Counted from the stretch's first letter, positions 17,425-26,226 are shown. The stretch is 55,558 nt of DNA from Gammaproteobacteria bacterium (GCA_015484945.1 WFUO01000057.1:1-55558); one strand, 5' to 3'. Made by a program: numbers and translations. Notes: generated by a model from the sequence alone, not told the origin.

Positions 17425-18144
17425 ATGAGCAAGCGTATCGTCATATCACAACCCATGCTTTTTCCATGGTCCGGCATGTTCGAGCAGATACTCCTGGCCG
17501 ATATTTATGTGCACTATACCGATGTTGCGTTTTCAAAGGGGAGCAGGGTCAATCGTGTGCAAATAAAAGGAAAGAACGGAAAAACCTGGATGACCATTCC
17601 GATAGACAGGCAGCACCTTGGCCAAACCATAGGATCCCTACGCTACTCTGGCATATCCTGGAAGCAAAGCCACTATGACATGTTCAAGACACATTACCAT
17701 GTCAGCCCACATTTCGATGATGCACTTGATCTCATGAATGCCGCCTATTCAAGTGATACCGGTAAACTTGTCGATATCGTCATACCCTCTATACAAAATA
17801 CCTGTGAATATCTCAATATACCGTACGACAAGAAATTCATCGACGCAACATCACTTCCGGTCAATGGAACCGGGTCACAACGTGTTCTCGATATCGTGAA
17901 ACACCTGGATGGAGACACGTACATTACGGGTCATGGCGCACGCAACTATCTGGATCACCATGCGTTTGAAAAGGCCGGTATTCGCGTTGAATATATGGAT
18001 TACAGCCTGACGGAATATCCGCAATTGCATGGCGAATTTGATCCCTATGTTTCGATACTCGATATGATCGCGAATACCGGCAAATCTGCAACGGATTATC
18101 TACGTCCACACACAATCTACTGGAAGGACTTTATAAATGGATAA
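17425..18144 (+). CDS. wbqC: WbqC family protein
   Basis: 239 aa. The N-terminal signature ISQPMLFPWSGMFEQILLAD, followed by YVHYTDVAFSKGSRVNRVQIK, is characteristic of the WbqC-like family. These proteins occur in O-antigen and other surface glycan clusters, usually beside amino-sugar genes, and have been suggested to help acylate amino sugars; the reaction is not established. It lies 12 bases after the GNAT gene and overlaps the next gene by 8 bases. The symbol marks family membership, not proven orthology. Confidence 0.82.
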   Translation: MSKRIVISQPMLFPWSGMFEQILLADIYVHYTDVAFSKGSRVNRVQIKGKNGKTWMTIPIDRQHLGQTIGSLRYSGISWKQSHYDMFKTHYHVSPHFDDALDLMNAAYSSDTGKLVDIVIPSIQNTCEYLNIPYDKKFIDATSLPVNGTGSQRVLDIVKHLDGDTYITGHGARNYLDHHAFEKAGIRVEYMDYSLTEYPQLHGEFDPYVSILDMIANTGKSATDYLRPHTIYWKDFING

Positions 18145-18871
18145 GATCAAGCAATTCAGGCTGGAAGTTGCTGACAATATTCGCTCACTGAGTAAAGACA
18201 CCGAACTGCGTAAACAATCCTTTGACTGGCTGCGCGCTGCCGGCAAGCACAGGTACAGCTACAATTTCGAATGGATGGGAAGACCAATAATCCAGTTTCC
18301 CCAGGATATGATAGCCATGCAGGAAATCATCTGGCGAACACGTCCTGATCTCATCATTGAAACAGGCATTGCTCATGGCGGATCACTTGTATTCTACGCC
18401 TCCATGCTTGAGCTCACTGGACAAGGGACGGTAATTGGAATAGATATTGATATACGTGAGCACAATCGGCGGGAAATTGAAATGCATCCCATGTACCACC
18501 GAATCGAAATGATCGAGGGCTCCTCTATCGATCCAGATATCGTACAATTGGTGCATGAAAAGGCCGGCAATCATAAAAGTATAATGGTGATCCTGGACTC
18601 AAATCACACACATGCGCATGTAGCCAGTGAAATACAGGCTTATTCCCATCTGGTAAGCCCGGGAAACTATATGGTCGTCTTCGATACCGCGATTGAATAC
18701 ATGGATCCTGGTTCTTTTCCTGACAGACCCTGGGATATCGGCAACAACCCAATGACGGCCGTCAGGGAATTCCTGCAAAACAACAGTGATTTCAGCGTTG
18801 ACGAACAAATAGAAGCCAAACTCCTCATCACCGTTGCACCTGGCGGATACCTAATACGTAACCCAGCATGA
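18137..18871 (+). CDS. CmcI-like (cephalosporin hydroxylase family) methyltransferase
   Basis: 244 aa. The family is named after CmcI of the cephamycin pathway and has a SAM-dependent methyltransferase fold. Seen here are the N-terminal NFEWMGRPIIQFPQDM, motif I LIIETGIAHGGSLVFYAS, IGIDIDIR, and the metal/substrate motif VILDSNHTHAHV. Members in surface-polysaccharide loci are presumed to O-methylate sugars or their substituents. It overlaps wbqC by 8 bases and the DegT gene by 4. Precise activity is unknown. Confidence 0.82.
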   Translation: MDKIKQFRLEVADNIRSLSKDTELRKQSFDWLRAAGKHRYSYNFEWMGRPIIQFPQDMIAMQEIIWRTRPDLIIETGIAHGGSLVFYASMLELTGQGTVIGIDIDIREHNRREIEMHPMYHRIEMIEGSSIDPDIVQLVHEKAGNHKSIMVILDSNHTHAHVASEIQAYSHLVSPGNYMVVFDTAIEYMDPGSFPDRPWDIGNNPMTAVREFLQNNSDFSVDEQIEAKLLITVAPGGYLIRNPA

Positions 18872-20001
18872 AGAAACGGCACATTCCCGTATCAGGGCCA
18901 TCGATCACCAGCAGCGAGATCGCACTCGTTCAAGAAGCGGTCAGCTCTGCCTGGTATGACAACGCAAACAGCTTTAACGCTTCTTTCGAGAACGCGTTTT
19001 CAGATTACATTGGCCGTCGTCATGCAATCAGTCTCCCATCCTGCACTTCGGCCATTCATCTGTCGCTTCTCTCACTTGGTATCGGGCCAGGTGATGAGGT
19101 AATCGTACCCGATATTACATGGATTGCAACCGCGGCCCCTGTCTTCTATGTGGGCGCAACACCGGTCTTTTGTGATATTGACCCGCATACTTGGTGCATT
19201 TCATCCCATGCTCTCGAACAGTGCATTACTGACTCGACTCGTGCTGTCATCGTCGTAGATCTCTATGGCGGCATGCCTGACATGTCCACCATTCGGTCCA
19301 TCGCTGACGCTCGTGGCATAGACATCATCGAGGATGCGGCACAGGCAATTGGGTCACGCTTCAATGACCGTCTGGCTGGCAGCTTTGGGAGAACGGGCGT
19401 TTTCAGCTTTCATGGCTCTAAGACCATGACAACGGGTGAAGGCGGAATGCTTGTGACTGATGATGAACACATCTATGAACGCACGCAAATACTCCGTGAT
19501 CATGGACGCCTTCCGGGTGACACCAGTTTTTTCAATACTGAGGTCGGTTACAAATACAAAATGAGCGCATTACAGGCCGCTCTTGGCCTTGCTCAGCTTC
19601 GTAGAATCGATGATCTGGTCAACAAGAAACGTACGATATTCTCATGGTATTCAGAACGGCTCGAATCAAATGAACACTTGACCCTCAATCATGAACCAGG
19701 CGGTGTTTACAACACCTACTGGATGACAACGATTCTGTTGTCAGAGGATCTGAAGCATGAGAGAGATTCCGTGATGCAAAAACTGGCTTCTCGCGGCATA
19801 GATACACGCCCATTTTTTCACCCTCTCAGTTCCCTGCCCGCCTTTGAAGGCCTGCCGCAATCATCCTGTGCGAAGGATGGCAATATTCATGCTTATTCTG
19901 TCAGTCCCCGTGGCCTGAATCTCCCTTCGGGTCTCAACCTGAAAGAATCTGATATCGATTACATCTGCTCAACACTGACCGACATACTCGAACATTATTG
20001 A
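18868..20001 (+). CDS. DegT/DnrJ/EryC1/StrS PLP-dependent sugar aminotransferase
   Basis: 377 aa, full length. PLP features are the phosphate-binding region SCTSAIHLSLLSLGI, the Asp/Gln pair in IIEDAAQAIGS, and the Schiff-base Lys185 in FSFHGSKTMTTGEGG. It is similar to 4-aminotransferases such as perosamine synthetase and would transfer an amino group from glutamate to a keto sugar. No separate 4-ketoreductase is encoded here, so this enzyme is the natural candidate to resolve the 4-keto group made by RfbG. It is the last gene of the plus-strand operon. Its TGA overlaps the convergent membrane-protein gene by 7 bases. Confidence 0.9.
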   Translation: MKKRHIPVSGPSITSSEIALVQEAVSSAWYDNANSFNASFENAFSDYIGRRHAISLPSCTSAIHLSLLSLGIGPGDEVIVPDITWIATAAPVFYVGATPVFCDIDPHTWCISSHALEQCITDSTRAVIVVDLYGGMPDMSTIRSIADARGIDIIEDAAQAIGSRFNDRLAGSFGRTGVFSFHGSKTMTTGEGGMLVTDDEHIYERTQILRDHGRLPGDTSFFNTEVGYKYKMSALQAALGLAQLRRIDDLVNKKRTIFSWYSERLESNEHLTLNHEPGGVYNTYWMTTILLSEDLKHERDSVMQKLASRGIDTRPFFHPLSSLPAFEGLPQSSCAKDGNIHAYSVSPRGLNLPSGLNLKESDIDYICSTLTDILEHY

Positions 20002-20900
20002 TGCCTTGCGTACACCCTCATCACCACCCATGCCAATACATCAGCGGCGAATACGACAAGCCGAAAACCTGCGACAAGAATCATGATCGATGCCAGGCCT
20101 TGTTGACTGTGCATCAATTGCCCGGCCATATACTCGAAAACACCGAGACCCTGCGGCGCGAAAAACGCCAGAAATCCAATGCCCCAGGAAAAGAGATAAA
20201 CTCCGGCCGTTCTCAACAGGTTTATTTCACTGCTGATATCCGGGAATGCCGTTACATACAGTACAAATACGCTCGATGCCCCAATCCAGTAAACACCAAT
20301 TACAGCCAGCAATTGCAGATAGCTGCCTAAACCAACCTCCTGTCCGGCATCCAGAACATATCTGTTAATAAACCTGCGCAACAAGATCAACCCGGCAAAC
20401 GCTGCCACCATCATTCCACCAACGAGATAAACAAATGATGCCTGCCCGCCGAACAGGATCAATAGCATGCCGCCTATCAAGATCGCCATGGCAACGGCCA
20501 GGGCATTTTCCATGATGAACAGGGCCCACAATATTCGTTTTTCTATACCATACTCTCCAAGATCTATGGCCCTGGCAATTGTATGCCAGATACCTCCCGG
20601 TATATACCGCGCAGGCAGCCGATTGACAGAAATGAAAACCGCGTTGAGATAGCCGGGCCATTTGCCCAATGGCTTCAGCAGGCAGCGAAGAAATACTCCT
20701 GACAACAGATACAACAATGACCAGATGACGACTCCCAGCGCCAGCCTGCCGATATCTGCATGCCTTATCTGCCCAACCAGGGTTTCCCGATGCTGATATG
20801 CCAGATAAATCATGAAGCCGAGCGCAACCGGGGTAAACAGGCGCTTGGACCAGCGGATGGCCATTCGCCAATTTTCCTGCACTACAGATCCGCCTGGCAT
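19995..20900 (-). CDS. Flippase-like membrane protein (YbhN/UPF0104, LPG-synthase transmembrane family)
   Basis: About 301 aa, hydrophobic, with roughly eight transmembrane helices. Family-like elements are VNRLPARYIPGGIWHTIARA and the C-terminal FFAPQGLGVFEYMAG, both typical of the flippase-like domain also seen at the C-terminus of archaeal AglD. The ATG at 20900 is 14 bases after the stop of the upstream GT2; an ATG at 20867 with AGGAA upstream may be the true start. The pair GT2 plus this protein looks like a lipid-linked sugar loading and translocation module. Substrate unknown. Confidence 0.8.
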   Translation of the reverse strand: MPGGSVVQENWRMAIRWSKRLFTPVALGFMIYLAYQHRETLVGQIRHADIGRLALGVVIWSLLYLLSGVFLRCLLKPLGKWPGYLNAVFISVNRLPARYIPGGIWHTIARAIDLGEYGIEKRILWALFIMENALAVAMAILIGGMLLILFGGQASFVYLVGGMMVAAFAGLILLRRFINRYVLDAGQEVGLGSYLQLLAVIGVYWIGASSVFVLYVTAFPDISSEINLLRTAGVYLFSWGIGFLAFFAPQGLGVFEYMAGQLMHSQQGLASIMILVAGFRLVVFAADVLAWVVMRVYARHQ

Positions 20901-20914
20901 ATTTTCAGACCGCG

Positions 20915-21796
20915 TCAATTGCGCGCATATTTGCCGGTGACATAACGTACCGGCAATGCCGTCAATAGCATGAACGCAATGGCGAACTTGCTCAGAATCC
21001 CGATTCTCGCCTTGAACACCACACCAAAAACCGCGAACGGCAGTCCAAACAATGGAAACAGACGACTCAGCACGGAATTGCTTATCTTGAATCCACTCCC
21101 ACCGAATCTCTTCAGTTTCTCGGCATATTTTTCGTTTCCACGAAAATCCCTGCGCCACCATTTCGTACCGGGCACATGTATGAAATCACCTTTCAGTACC
21201 ATTTCCAGCAGCATCACGAGGTCAGCGCCCGCCCGGGTGTACGATCTTTCCAGATCCGGCATGCAACTGACCCTTATCAAACCAAGCAAGGGGTTCATGC
21301 TGCCCCAGAGCACCGTCATGAATCTTCCACAAACACCCAGACCACGGGTATCTGTCCACCCTGTTCTGACACCAAGGCTGTTGCCCTCACGATCAATCCA
21401 CTCTGGCGTCGCAAATGCCAGCACCGCGGCCGGATTGGCCTGGAGGGACTCGACACATTTACTGATGACGTCTCTCTCCCACAGGTCGTGCCCTGAAGCC
21501 CACATGAAAAACGCTCCTCTTGCCTTGTGAAAAACATAATGAAAGTTGGCATTTACCCCTTGATTGACCGCATACCGATGAAAGATCACTCTCGGGTCCT
21601 CACCGGCAATACGTTGGCAGATCTCTGCCGTCGCATCCATCGATCCATTGTCCGAGATGATGATCTCCAGAGAGGGATAATCCTGGGCGAGTATGGATCT
21701 GAGCGATTTCTCGATGAATTCCGCTTCGTTATAGACGGGCATGCCGATACTGACCAGTGGCAGATCAATATCTGTTTCCGAACTATGATTCGACAT
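20915..21796 (-). CDS. GT2 family glycosyltransferase
   Basis: 293 aa. GT-A fold: VSIGMPVYNEAEFIEKSLRS, IIISDNGSMDATAE, and the position usually holding DxD reads WASGHDLW, a less canonical metal-binding site. It has a basic middle region (KWWRRDFRGNEKYAEKLKRF) and one or two C-terminal hydrophobic segments (about 245-285), suggesting membrane association. A GGAA Shine-Dalgarno precedes the ATG. It is cotranscribed with the flippase-like gene. It transfers an activated sugar to a lipid or glycan acceptor; which one is unknown. Confidence 0.85.
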   Translation of the reverse strand: MSNHSSETDIDLPLVSIGMPVYNEAEFIEKSLRSILAQDYPSLEIIISDNGSMDATAEICQRIAGEDPRVIFHRYAVNQGVNANFHYVFHKARGAFFMWASGHDLWERDVISKCVESLQANPAAVLAFATPEWIDREGNSLGVRTGWTDTRGLGVCGRFMTVLWGSMNPLLGLIRVSCMPDLERSYTRAGADLVMLLEMVLKGDFIHVPGTKWWRRDFRGNEKYAEKLKRFGGSGFKISNSVLSRLFPLFGLPFAVFGVVFKARIGILSKFAIAFMLLTALPVRYVTGKYARN

Positions 21797-22351
21797 TTCT
21801 CATTTCCTGTTGCCCGGGGTGGGCAGATGGTGCCCCCTGATTACCGATCGTAACCCATGACATTCCACCAGTCATCCATGCCGGGCTGACAATGGCATTT
21901 ACGGAACATGCGTTCAGCGTCGATACCGTAGGGACGTTTAGCCTTTCTGTTGCCGATTTCATCGAGATAACAGCCTGCCGGTCACACGCATGCCGACACC
22001 CCGCCCATCGCAGACACGTTTATCCAGCCACTGCGAGAGCGCCCTCAGCCCACCCGGCGGCGCCATTTCCCGAAACCCGTTTTTCAGGGTTACAGGGACT
22101 TGTTGGCCGCAATACGTATGCTTTTTATAGGGAATTCGTTTGTAAACACAGGCTTACAGGCGGAAAATGCCCGCCTGACAGGCTAGACTACGAGAAGGAA
22201 CCGGGGAAAGCGGCAAATTGCCCGAAACCGGTCACGCGCTCAGGGACATCACGGGAGTTGGATAATTTCCCCAAATAAACTAATATGTTATGAGAACTAT
22301 TTTAAGAACAGTATCACAGCATGCAACCACTTGGACGATAACATAGCGGAT
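21797..22351. other. Intergenic region between the glycan cassette and pilB
   Basis: 555 bases between divergent genes. I see no convincing gene: a 128-codon open frame at 21892-22278 has no family features and a composition unlike its neighbours. A stem-loop CAGGCGG/CCGCCTG lies at about 22156-22176. A/T-rich sequence with a possible promoter fills the last 100 bases. This is the right border of the accessory cassette. Confidence 0.6.
22258..22286 (+). promoter_or_regulatory. Weak candidate promoter for pilB
   Basis: TTGGAT, 17 bases, TAATAT, about 66 bases upstream of the pilB ATG. Both hexamers are imperfect, so this is only a candidate for the start of the pilBCD-coaE-zapD-yacG unit. Confidence 0.25.
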
Positions 22352-24064
22352 ATGGCCAGCACCAACCCCAAAATCAACCTCAGTGGACTCGCGCGCCGGC
22401 TCGTGCAGGACGGGCTACTGGACGAGACTACGGCTGAAAAGGCTGTGGCCGAGGCGCGGCGCAAGAAGATTCAGCTGGTCAGTCACCTGGTCGAGAACAA
22501 ACTGGTCAGCGGAAAGGATATCGCCTGGGCCGCCGCCCAGGAATTTGGTGTGCCGCTGTTCGATATCTCGACCATGGACATGGAGATGGTGCCGGTTTCC
22601 ATCGTCGAGGAAAAGCTGATCCGTCAGTTGCATGCCCTGCCTCTGTTCAAGCGGGGCAACCGCCTGTTCGTCGCCGTATCCGACCCGACCAACCTGCGTG
22701 CGCTGGACGAAATCAAGTTCGCCACCGGCATCAATACCGACGCCGTGCTGGTCGAGGAAGAGCAGCTCGTCAACACCATCGACAAGGCGCTGACCGAACA
22801 GGAAACCGTCATGGATGGCCTGCTCGACGAGGATCTGGACAACCTGTCGATAGAATCGGGTGAGGACGAGGATCAGGCAAATGAAGAAGAGATCGATGTT
22901 GATGATACGCCGGTTGTGCGCTTCGTCAACAAGGTGCTGCTGGACGCCATCAATAAAGGTGCGTCGGATATCCATTTCGAGCCCTATGAAAAGATGTACC
23001 GTGTGCGTATCCGCCAGGACGGCATCCTGCATGAAATTGCCAACCCGCCCGTCAACCTCGCCGGCCGTATCGCGGCGCGCCTGAAGGTCATGTCACGGAT
23101 GAACATCGCCGAGCGGCGTGTCCCCCAGGACGGGCGCATCAAGATGACGCTGTCAAAAAACCGCGCCATCGACTTCCGTGTCAACACCCTGCCAACCCTG
23201 TTCGGCGAAAAGATCGTGCTGCGTATCCTTGATCCGACCAGCGCGCAGATGGGTATCGATGCGCTTGGCTATGAGGAAGACCAGAAGGAACTGTACCTGA
23301 ACGCGCTCAACCGGCCACACGGTATGATCCTGGTGACCGGCCCGACCGGTAGCGGTAAGACGGTCTCTCTGTACACCGGCCTGAACATTCTCAATACCGT
23401 TGACCGTAACATCTCCACCGCCGAGGATCCGGTGGAAATCAACCTGCCTGGCATCAACCAGGTCAACATGAACACCAAGACCGGCATGACATTCGCGGAG
23501 GCCCTGCGTTCGTTCCTGCGTCAGGACCCGGATGTGATCATGGTAGGTGAGATCCGAGATCTTGAAACCGCGGAGATCGCGATCAAGGCCGCCCAGACCG
23601 GCCATCTGGTACTCTCCACCCTGCATACCAATGACGCGCCGCAGACGCTCAACCGGCTCGTCAACATGGGCGTGGCGCCATACAATATCGCCTCGGCCGT
23701 GGAGCTGATCATCGCCCAGCGGCTGGCGCGACGCCTGTGCAACAATTGCAAGACCCTTGTTGACATACCGCGCGAGGCATTGATCAAGGAGGGCTTCAGC
23801 GAGGAAGAAATCCCTACCTTGAAAATCTACAAGGCGGTAGGCTGTGATATGTGTACCAATGGCTACAAAGGCCGGGTGGGCATCTACCAGGTCATGCCGG
23901 TGTCCGATGAGATCGGCAAGATCATCATGGAAGGTGGCAATGCGATGGACATTGCCGCTCAGGCAAAAAAAGAAGGCATAGCCGATTTGCGCGAATCCGG
24001 CCTCAAGAAGGTTCGCGCCGGCATCACAAGTCTCGATGAAGTCAATCGTGTAACCAAGGATTAA
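22352..24064 (+). CDS. pilB: Type IV pilus assembly ATPase PilB
   Basis: 570 aa from the ATG at 22352; a TTG seven codons earlier is possible. PilB is the hexameric cytoplasmic motor for pilus extension. The N-terminal MshEN-type domain covers about 1-150. The secretion ATPase core has Walker A GPTGSGKT near 330, an Asp box, Walker B VIMVGEIRDLETAE near 394, and the His box STLHTND. A tetracysteine zinc site (CNNC and CDMC) follows. The gene is 5 bases upstream of pilC. Confidence 0.96.
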   Translation: MASTNPKINLSGLARRLVQDGLLDETTAEKAVAEARRKKIQLVSHLVENKLVSGKDIAWAAAQEFGVPLFDISTMDMEMVPVSIVEEKLIRQLHALPLFKRGNRLFVAVSDPTNLRALDEIKFATGINTDAVLVEEEQLVNTIDKALTEQETVMDGLLDEDLDNLSIESGEDEDQANEEEIDVDDTPVVRFVNKVLLDAINKGASDIHFEPYEKMYRVRIRQDGILHEIANPPVNLAGRIAARLKVMSRMNIAERRVPQDGRIKMTLSKNRAIDFRVNTLPTLFGEKIVLRILDPTSAQMGIDALGYEEDQKELYLNALNRPHGMILVTGPTGSGKTVSLYTGLNILNTVDRNISTAEDPVEINLPGINQVNMNTKTGMTFAEALRSFLRQDPDVIMVGEIRDLETAEIAIKAAQTGHLVLSTLHTNDAPQTLNRLVNMGVAPYNIASAVELIIAQRLARRLCNNCKTLVDIPREALIKEGFSEEEIPTLKIYKAVGCDMCTNGYKGRVGIYQVMPVSDEIGKIIMEGGNAMDIAAQAKKEGIADLRESGLKKVRAGITSLDEVNRVTKD

Positions 24065-24069
24065 AGGAA

Positions 24070-25290
24070 ATGGCGGAGAAAGCAGTCAAAGAAGCAACCT
24101 TTGCTTGGGTCGGTGTTGACAAGACCGGCAAGCGGGTCAAGGGAGAGATAAAAAGCAACAGCATAGCCAGAGTCAAGGCCGAACTACGCAGCCAGGGTGT
24201 GGTGCCCAAGACGGTACGCAAGAAGTCCGCGCTGTTTGGCGGTTCCACGGGCAAAAAAATCACCCCCAAGGATATCGCCATTTTCTCGCGCCAGCTGGCC
24301 ACGATGATGTCGGCCGGCGTACCGCTGGTACAGTCTTTCGATATCATTGGCCGTGGACATGACAACCCGAGGATGACCCAGCTGTTGATGTCTATCAAGG
24401 CCGACATCGAAGGCGGTAGCCCGCTGGCCGAAGCGCTAGGCAAGCATCCGCTGTATTTCGATGACCTGTTCTGCAACCTGGTCAAGGCCGGCGAACATGC
24501 CGGCGTGCTCGAAACCCTGCTCGACAAGATCGCCACCTACAAGGAACGCACCGAGGCCATCAAGGCCAAGATCAAGAAGGCCTTGTTCTATCCAACCGCG
24601 GTCATCGTCGTTGCCTTCATCGTCACTGCCATCCTGCTGATCTATGTGGTACCCCAGTTCGAAAAGCTGTTTTCCAATTTTGGCGCTGCGCTGCCGGCCT
24701 TTACCCAGATGGTCATCGGCATGTCGCGCTTCATGCAGGATTACTGGTGGGCCGTGTTTGGCGGCCTCATCCTGGCCATCGTCGCCTTCATCGAAGCCAA
24801 GAAACGATCTCGGAAATTCAATATTGCCTTCGACAAGTTCATGCTCAAGATGCCGATCATTGGTGTCATCGTGCACAAGGCCGCCATCGCCCGTTATGCG
24901 CGCACTCTCTCGACCATGTTCGCCGCCGGCGTACCACTGGTAGAAGCCATGACCTCGGTGGCCGGGGCAACCGGCAACGCCGTGTATTCGGAAGCCGTGC
25001 TCAAGATGCGTGACGATATCTCTACCGGCCGCCAGCTCAATGTAGCCATGCAAGATAGCAATCTGTTCCCGTCCATGGTCACGCAAATGGTTGCGATTGG
25101 CGAGGAATCCGGCTCTCTGGATGCGATGCTGGCCAAGGTGGCGGACTTCTACGAGGCCGAAGTCGATGATGCAGTGGATGCCATGAGCAGCCTGCTCGAA
25201 CCGCTGATCATGGCTATCCTCGGCATTCTGGTCGGCGGGCTGGTCATCGCCATGTACCTGCCGATTTTCAAACTCGGCTCCGTTGTCTGA
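24070..25290 (+). CDS. pilC: Type IV pilus inner-membrane platform protein PilC
   Basis: 406 aa. Two repeated T2SSF/GspF domains are visible, each with the pattern FSRQLATMMSAGVPLVQSFD and YARTLSTMFAAGVPLVEAM, and three transmembrane helices (about 178-200, 222-243, 374-397). It forms the membrane platform on which PilB acts and through which pilins are extracted. AAGGA lies very close to the ATG at 24070. A stable stem-loop separates it from pilD. Confidence 0.96.
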   Translation: MAEKAVKEATFAWVGVDKTGKRVKGEIKSNSIARVKAELRSQGVVPKTVRKKSALFGGSTGKKITPKDIAIFSRQLATMMSAGVPLVQSFDIIGRGHDNPRMTQLLMSIKADIEGGSPLAEALGKHPLYFDDLFCNLVKAGEHAGVLETLLDKIATYKERTEAIKAKIKKALFYPTAVIVVAFIVTAILLIYVVPQFEKLFSNFGAALPAFTQMVIGMSRFMQDYWWAVFGGLILAIVAFIEAKKRSRKFNIAFDKFMLKMPIIGVIVHKAAIARYARTLSTMFAAGVPLVEAMTSVAGATGNAVYSEAVLKMRDDISTGRQLNVAMQDSNLFPSMVTQMVAIGEESGSLDAMLAKVADFYEAEVDDAVDAMSSLLEPLIMAILGILVGGLVIAMYLPIFKLGSVV

Positions 25291-25306
25291 TTTCACCCAC
25301 AAGGCT

Positions 25307-25334
25307 CGTCCTGCAACGCCTGTGTTGCAGGACG
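25307..25334 (+). other. Stable stem-loop between pilC and pilD
   Basis: CGTCCTGCAAC and GTTGCAGGACG form a perfect 11-bp stem with a 6-base loop. No T-run follows, so it is not a typical terminator. Its 3' arm runs up to the GGGAA that could serve as the pilD Shine-Dalgarno, suggesting an effect on pilD translation or on mRNA processing. Confidence 0.6.
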
Positions 25335-25347
25335 GGAATTGATCTTC

Positions 25348-26220
25348 ATGCCGTTCATCGACCTTTTGCAGCGCAATCCTGAAATCCTCGCATTGGGCGC
25401 CCTCGTTCTCGGGCTCATCATCGGCAGCTTCCTTAATGTGTTGATCTACCGTCTCCCGGTCATGATGCAACGACAATGGAAACAAGAATGCGCCGAACTG
25501 CTTGGCCAGAAACCGCAGACAGAGGAAAAACCCTTCAATCTCATGACACCAGGATCATGCTGTCCTGACTGCGGGAAGGCGATCCGGCCGATCGAGAACA
25601 TCCCGGTGTTCAGCTACCTGCTACTGCGTGGACGGTGTTCCGGATGCGGCAATCCCATATCGATACGCTACCCGGTCATCGAGCTGTTGACGGGGCTGCT
25701 TTCGGCCTGGACGGCCTGGCATTTCGGCCTGGGTTGGCAGATGGCCGCGGCCCTGCTGTTTGGCTGGCTGTTGATCGCCCTGGCCTTCATCGATATCGAT
25801 CACCAGTTGCTGCCGGACAATCTAGTGTTGCCACTGATGTGGGGCGGCCTGCTGCTCAGTATCGGCGAAATCAATGGTGTGTCGATGCGCGATAGTCTGA
25901 TCGGTGCCGCGGCAGGCTACCTCTCGCTGTGGCTGGTCTATCATCTGTTCCGTCTGGCTACCGGCAAGGAAGGCATGGGCTACGGTGATTTCAAGTTGCT
26001 GGCTGCGCTGGGTGCATGGATGGGCTGGCAGATGCTGCCGCTGATCATCATCCTGTCCGCCGTGGTTGGCGCTGTCGTGGGCATCGCGCTCATCCTGCTT
26101 GGCCGGCAGCGGCGTGGTTCGACGATTCCCTTTGGCCCCTTTCTTGCGTTGGCTGGCCTGATCTCACTGTTCTGGGGCCGGTCTTTGATGAATGCCTATC
26201 TGGGATTTACCGGACTGTAG
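25348..26220 (+). CDS. pilD: Prepilin peptidase / N-methyltransferase PilD
   Basis: 290 aa from the ATG at 25348; a TTG at 25339 is possible. It cleaves prepilin leaders after Gly and N-methylates the new Phe1. The N-terminal cytoplasmic domain has the paired CxxC motifs (CCPDCGK and CSGCGN). The aspartate protease pair is Asp in FIDIDHQLLPD and in GMGYGDFKLL. About seven transmembrane helices are present. It processes PilA encoded upstream and probably minor pilins elsewhere. Confidence 0.96.
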   Translation: MPFIDLLQRNPEILALGALVLGLIIGSFLNVLIYRLPVMMQRQWKQECAELLGQKPQTEEKPFNLMTPGSCCPDCGKAIRPIENIPVFSYLLLRGRCSGCGNPISIRYPVIELLTGLLSAWTAWHFGLGWQMAAALLFGWLLIALAFIDIDHQLLPDNLVLPLMWGGLLLSIGEINGVSMRDSLIGAAAGYLSLWLVYHLFRLATGKEGMGYGDFKLLAALGAWMGWQMLPLIIILSAVVGAVVGIALILLGRQRRGSTIPFGPFLALAGLISLFWGRSLMNAYLGFTGL

Positions 26221-26226
26221 ATCGCC

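Noticed and set aside
8310-20001. Treating the cassette as a complete O-antigen locus
   Set aside because: No flippase of the Wzx type, polymerase, chain-length regulator, ligase or ABC exporter is encoded in the window.
21892-22278. 128-codon plus-strand open frame upstream of pilB
   Set aside because: No domain, unlikely composition (many His, Pro, Arg, Cys), no good Shine-Dalgarno; better read as non-coding.
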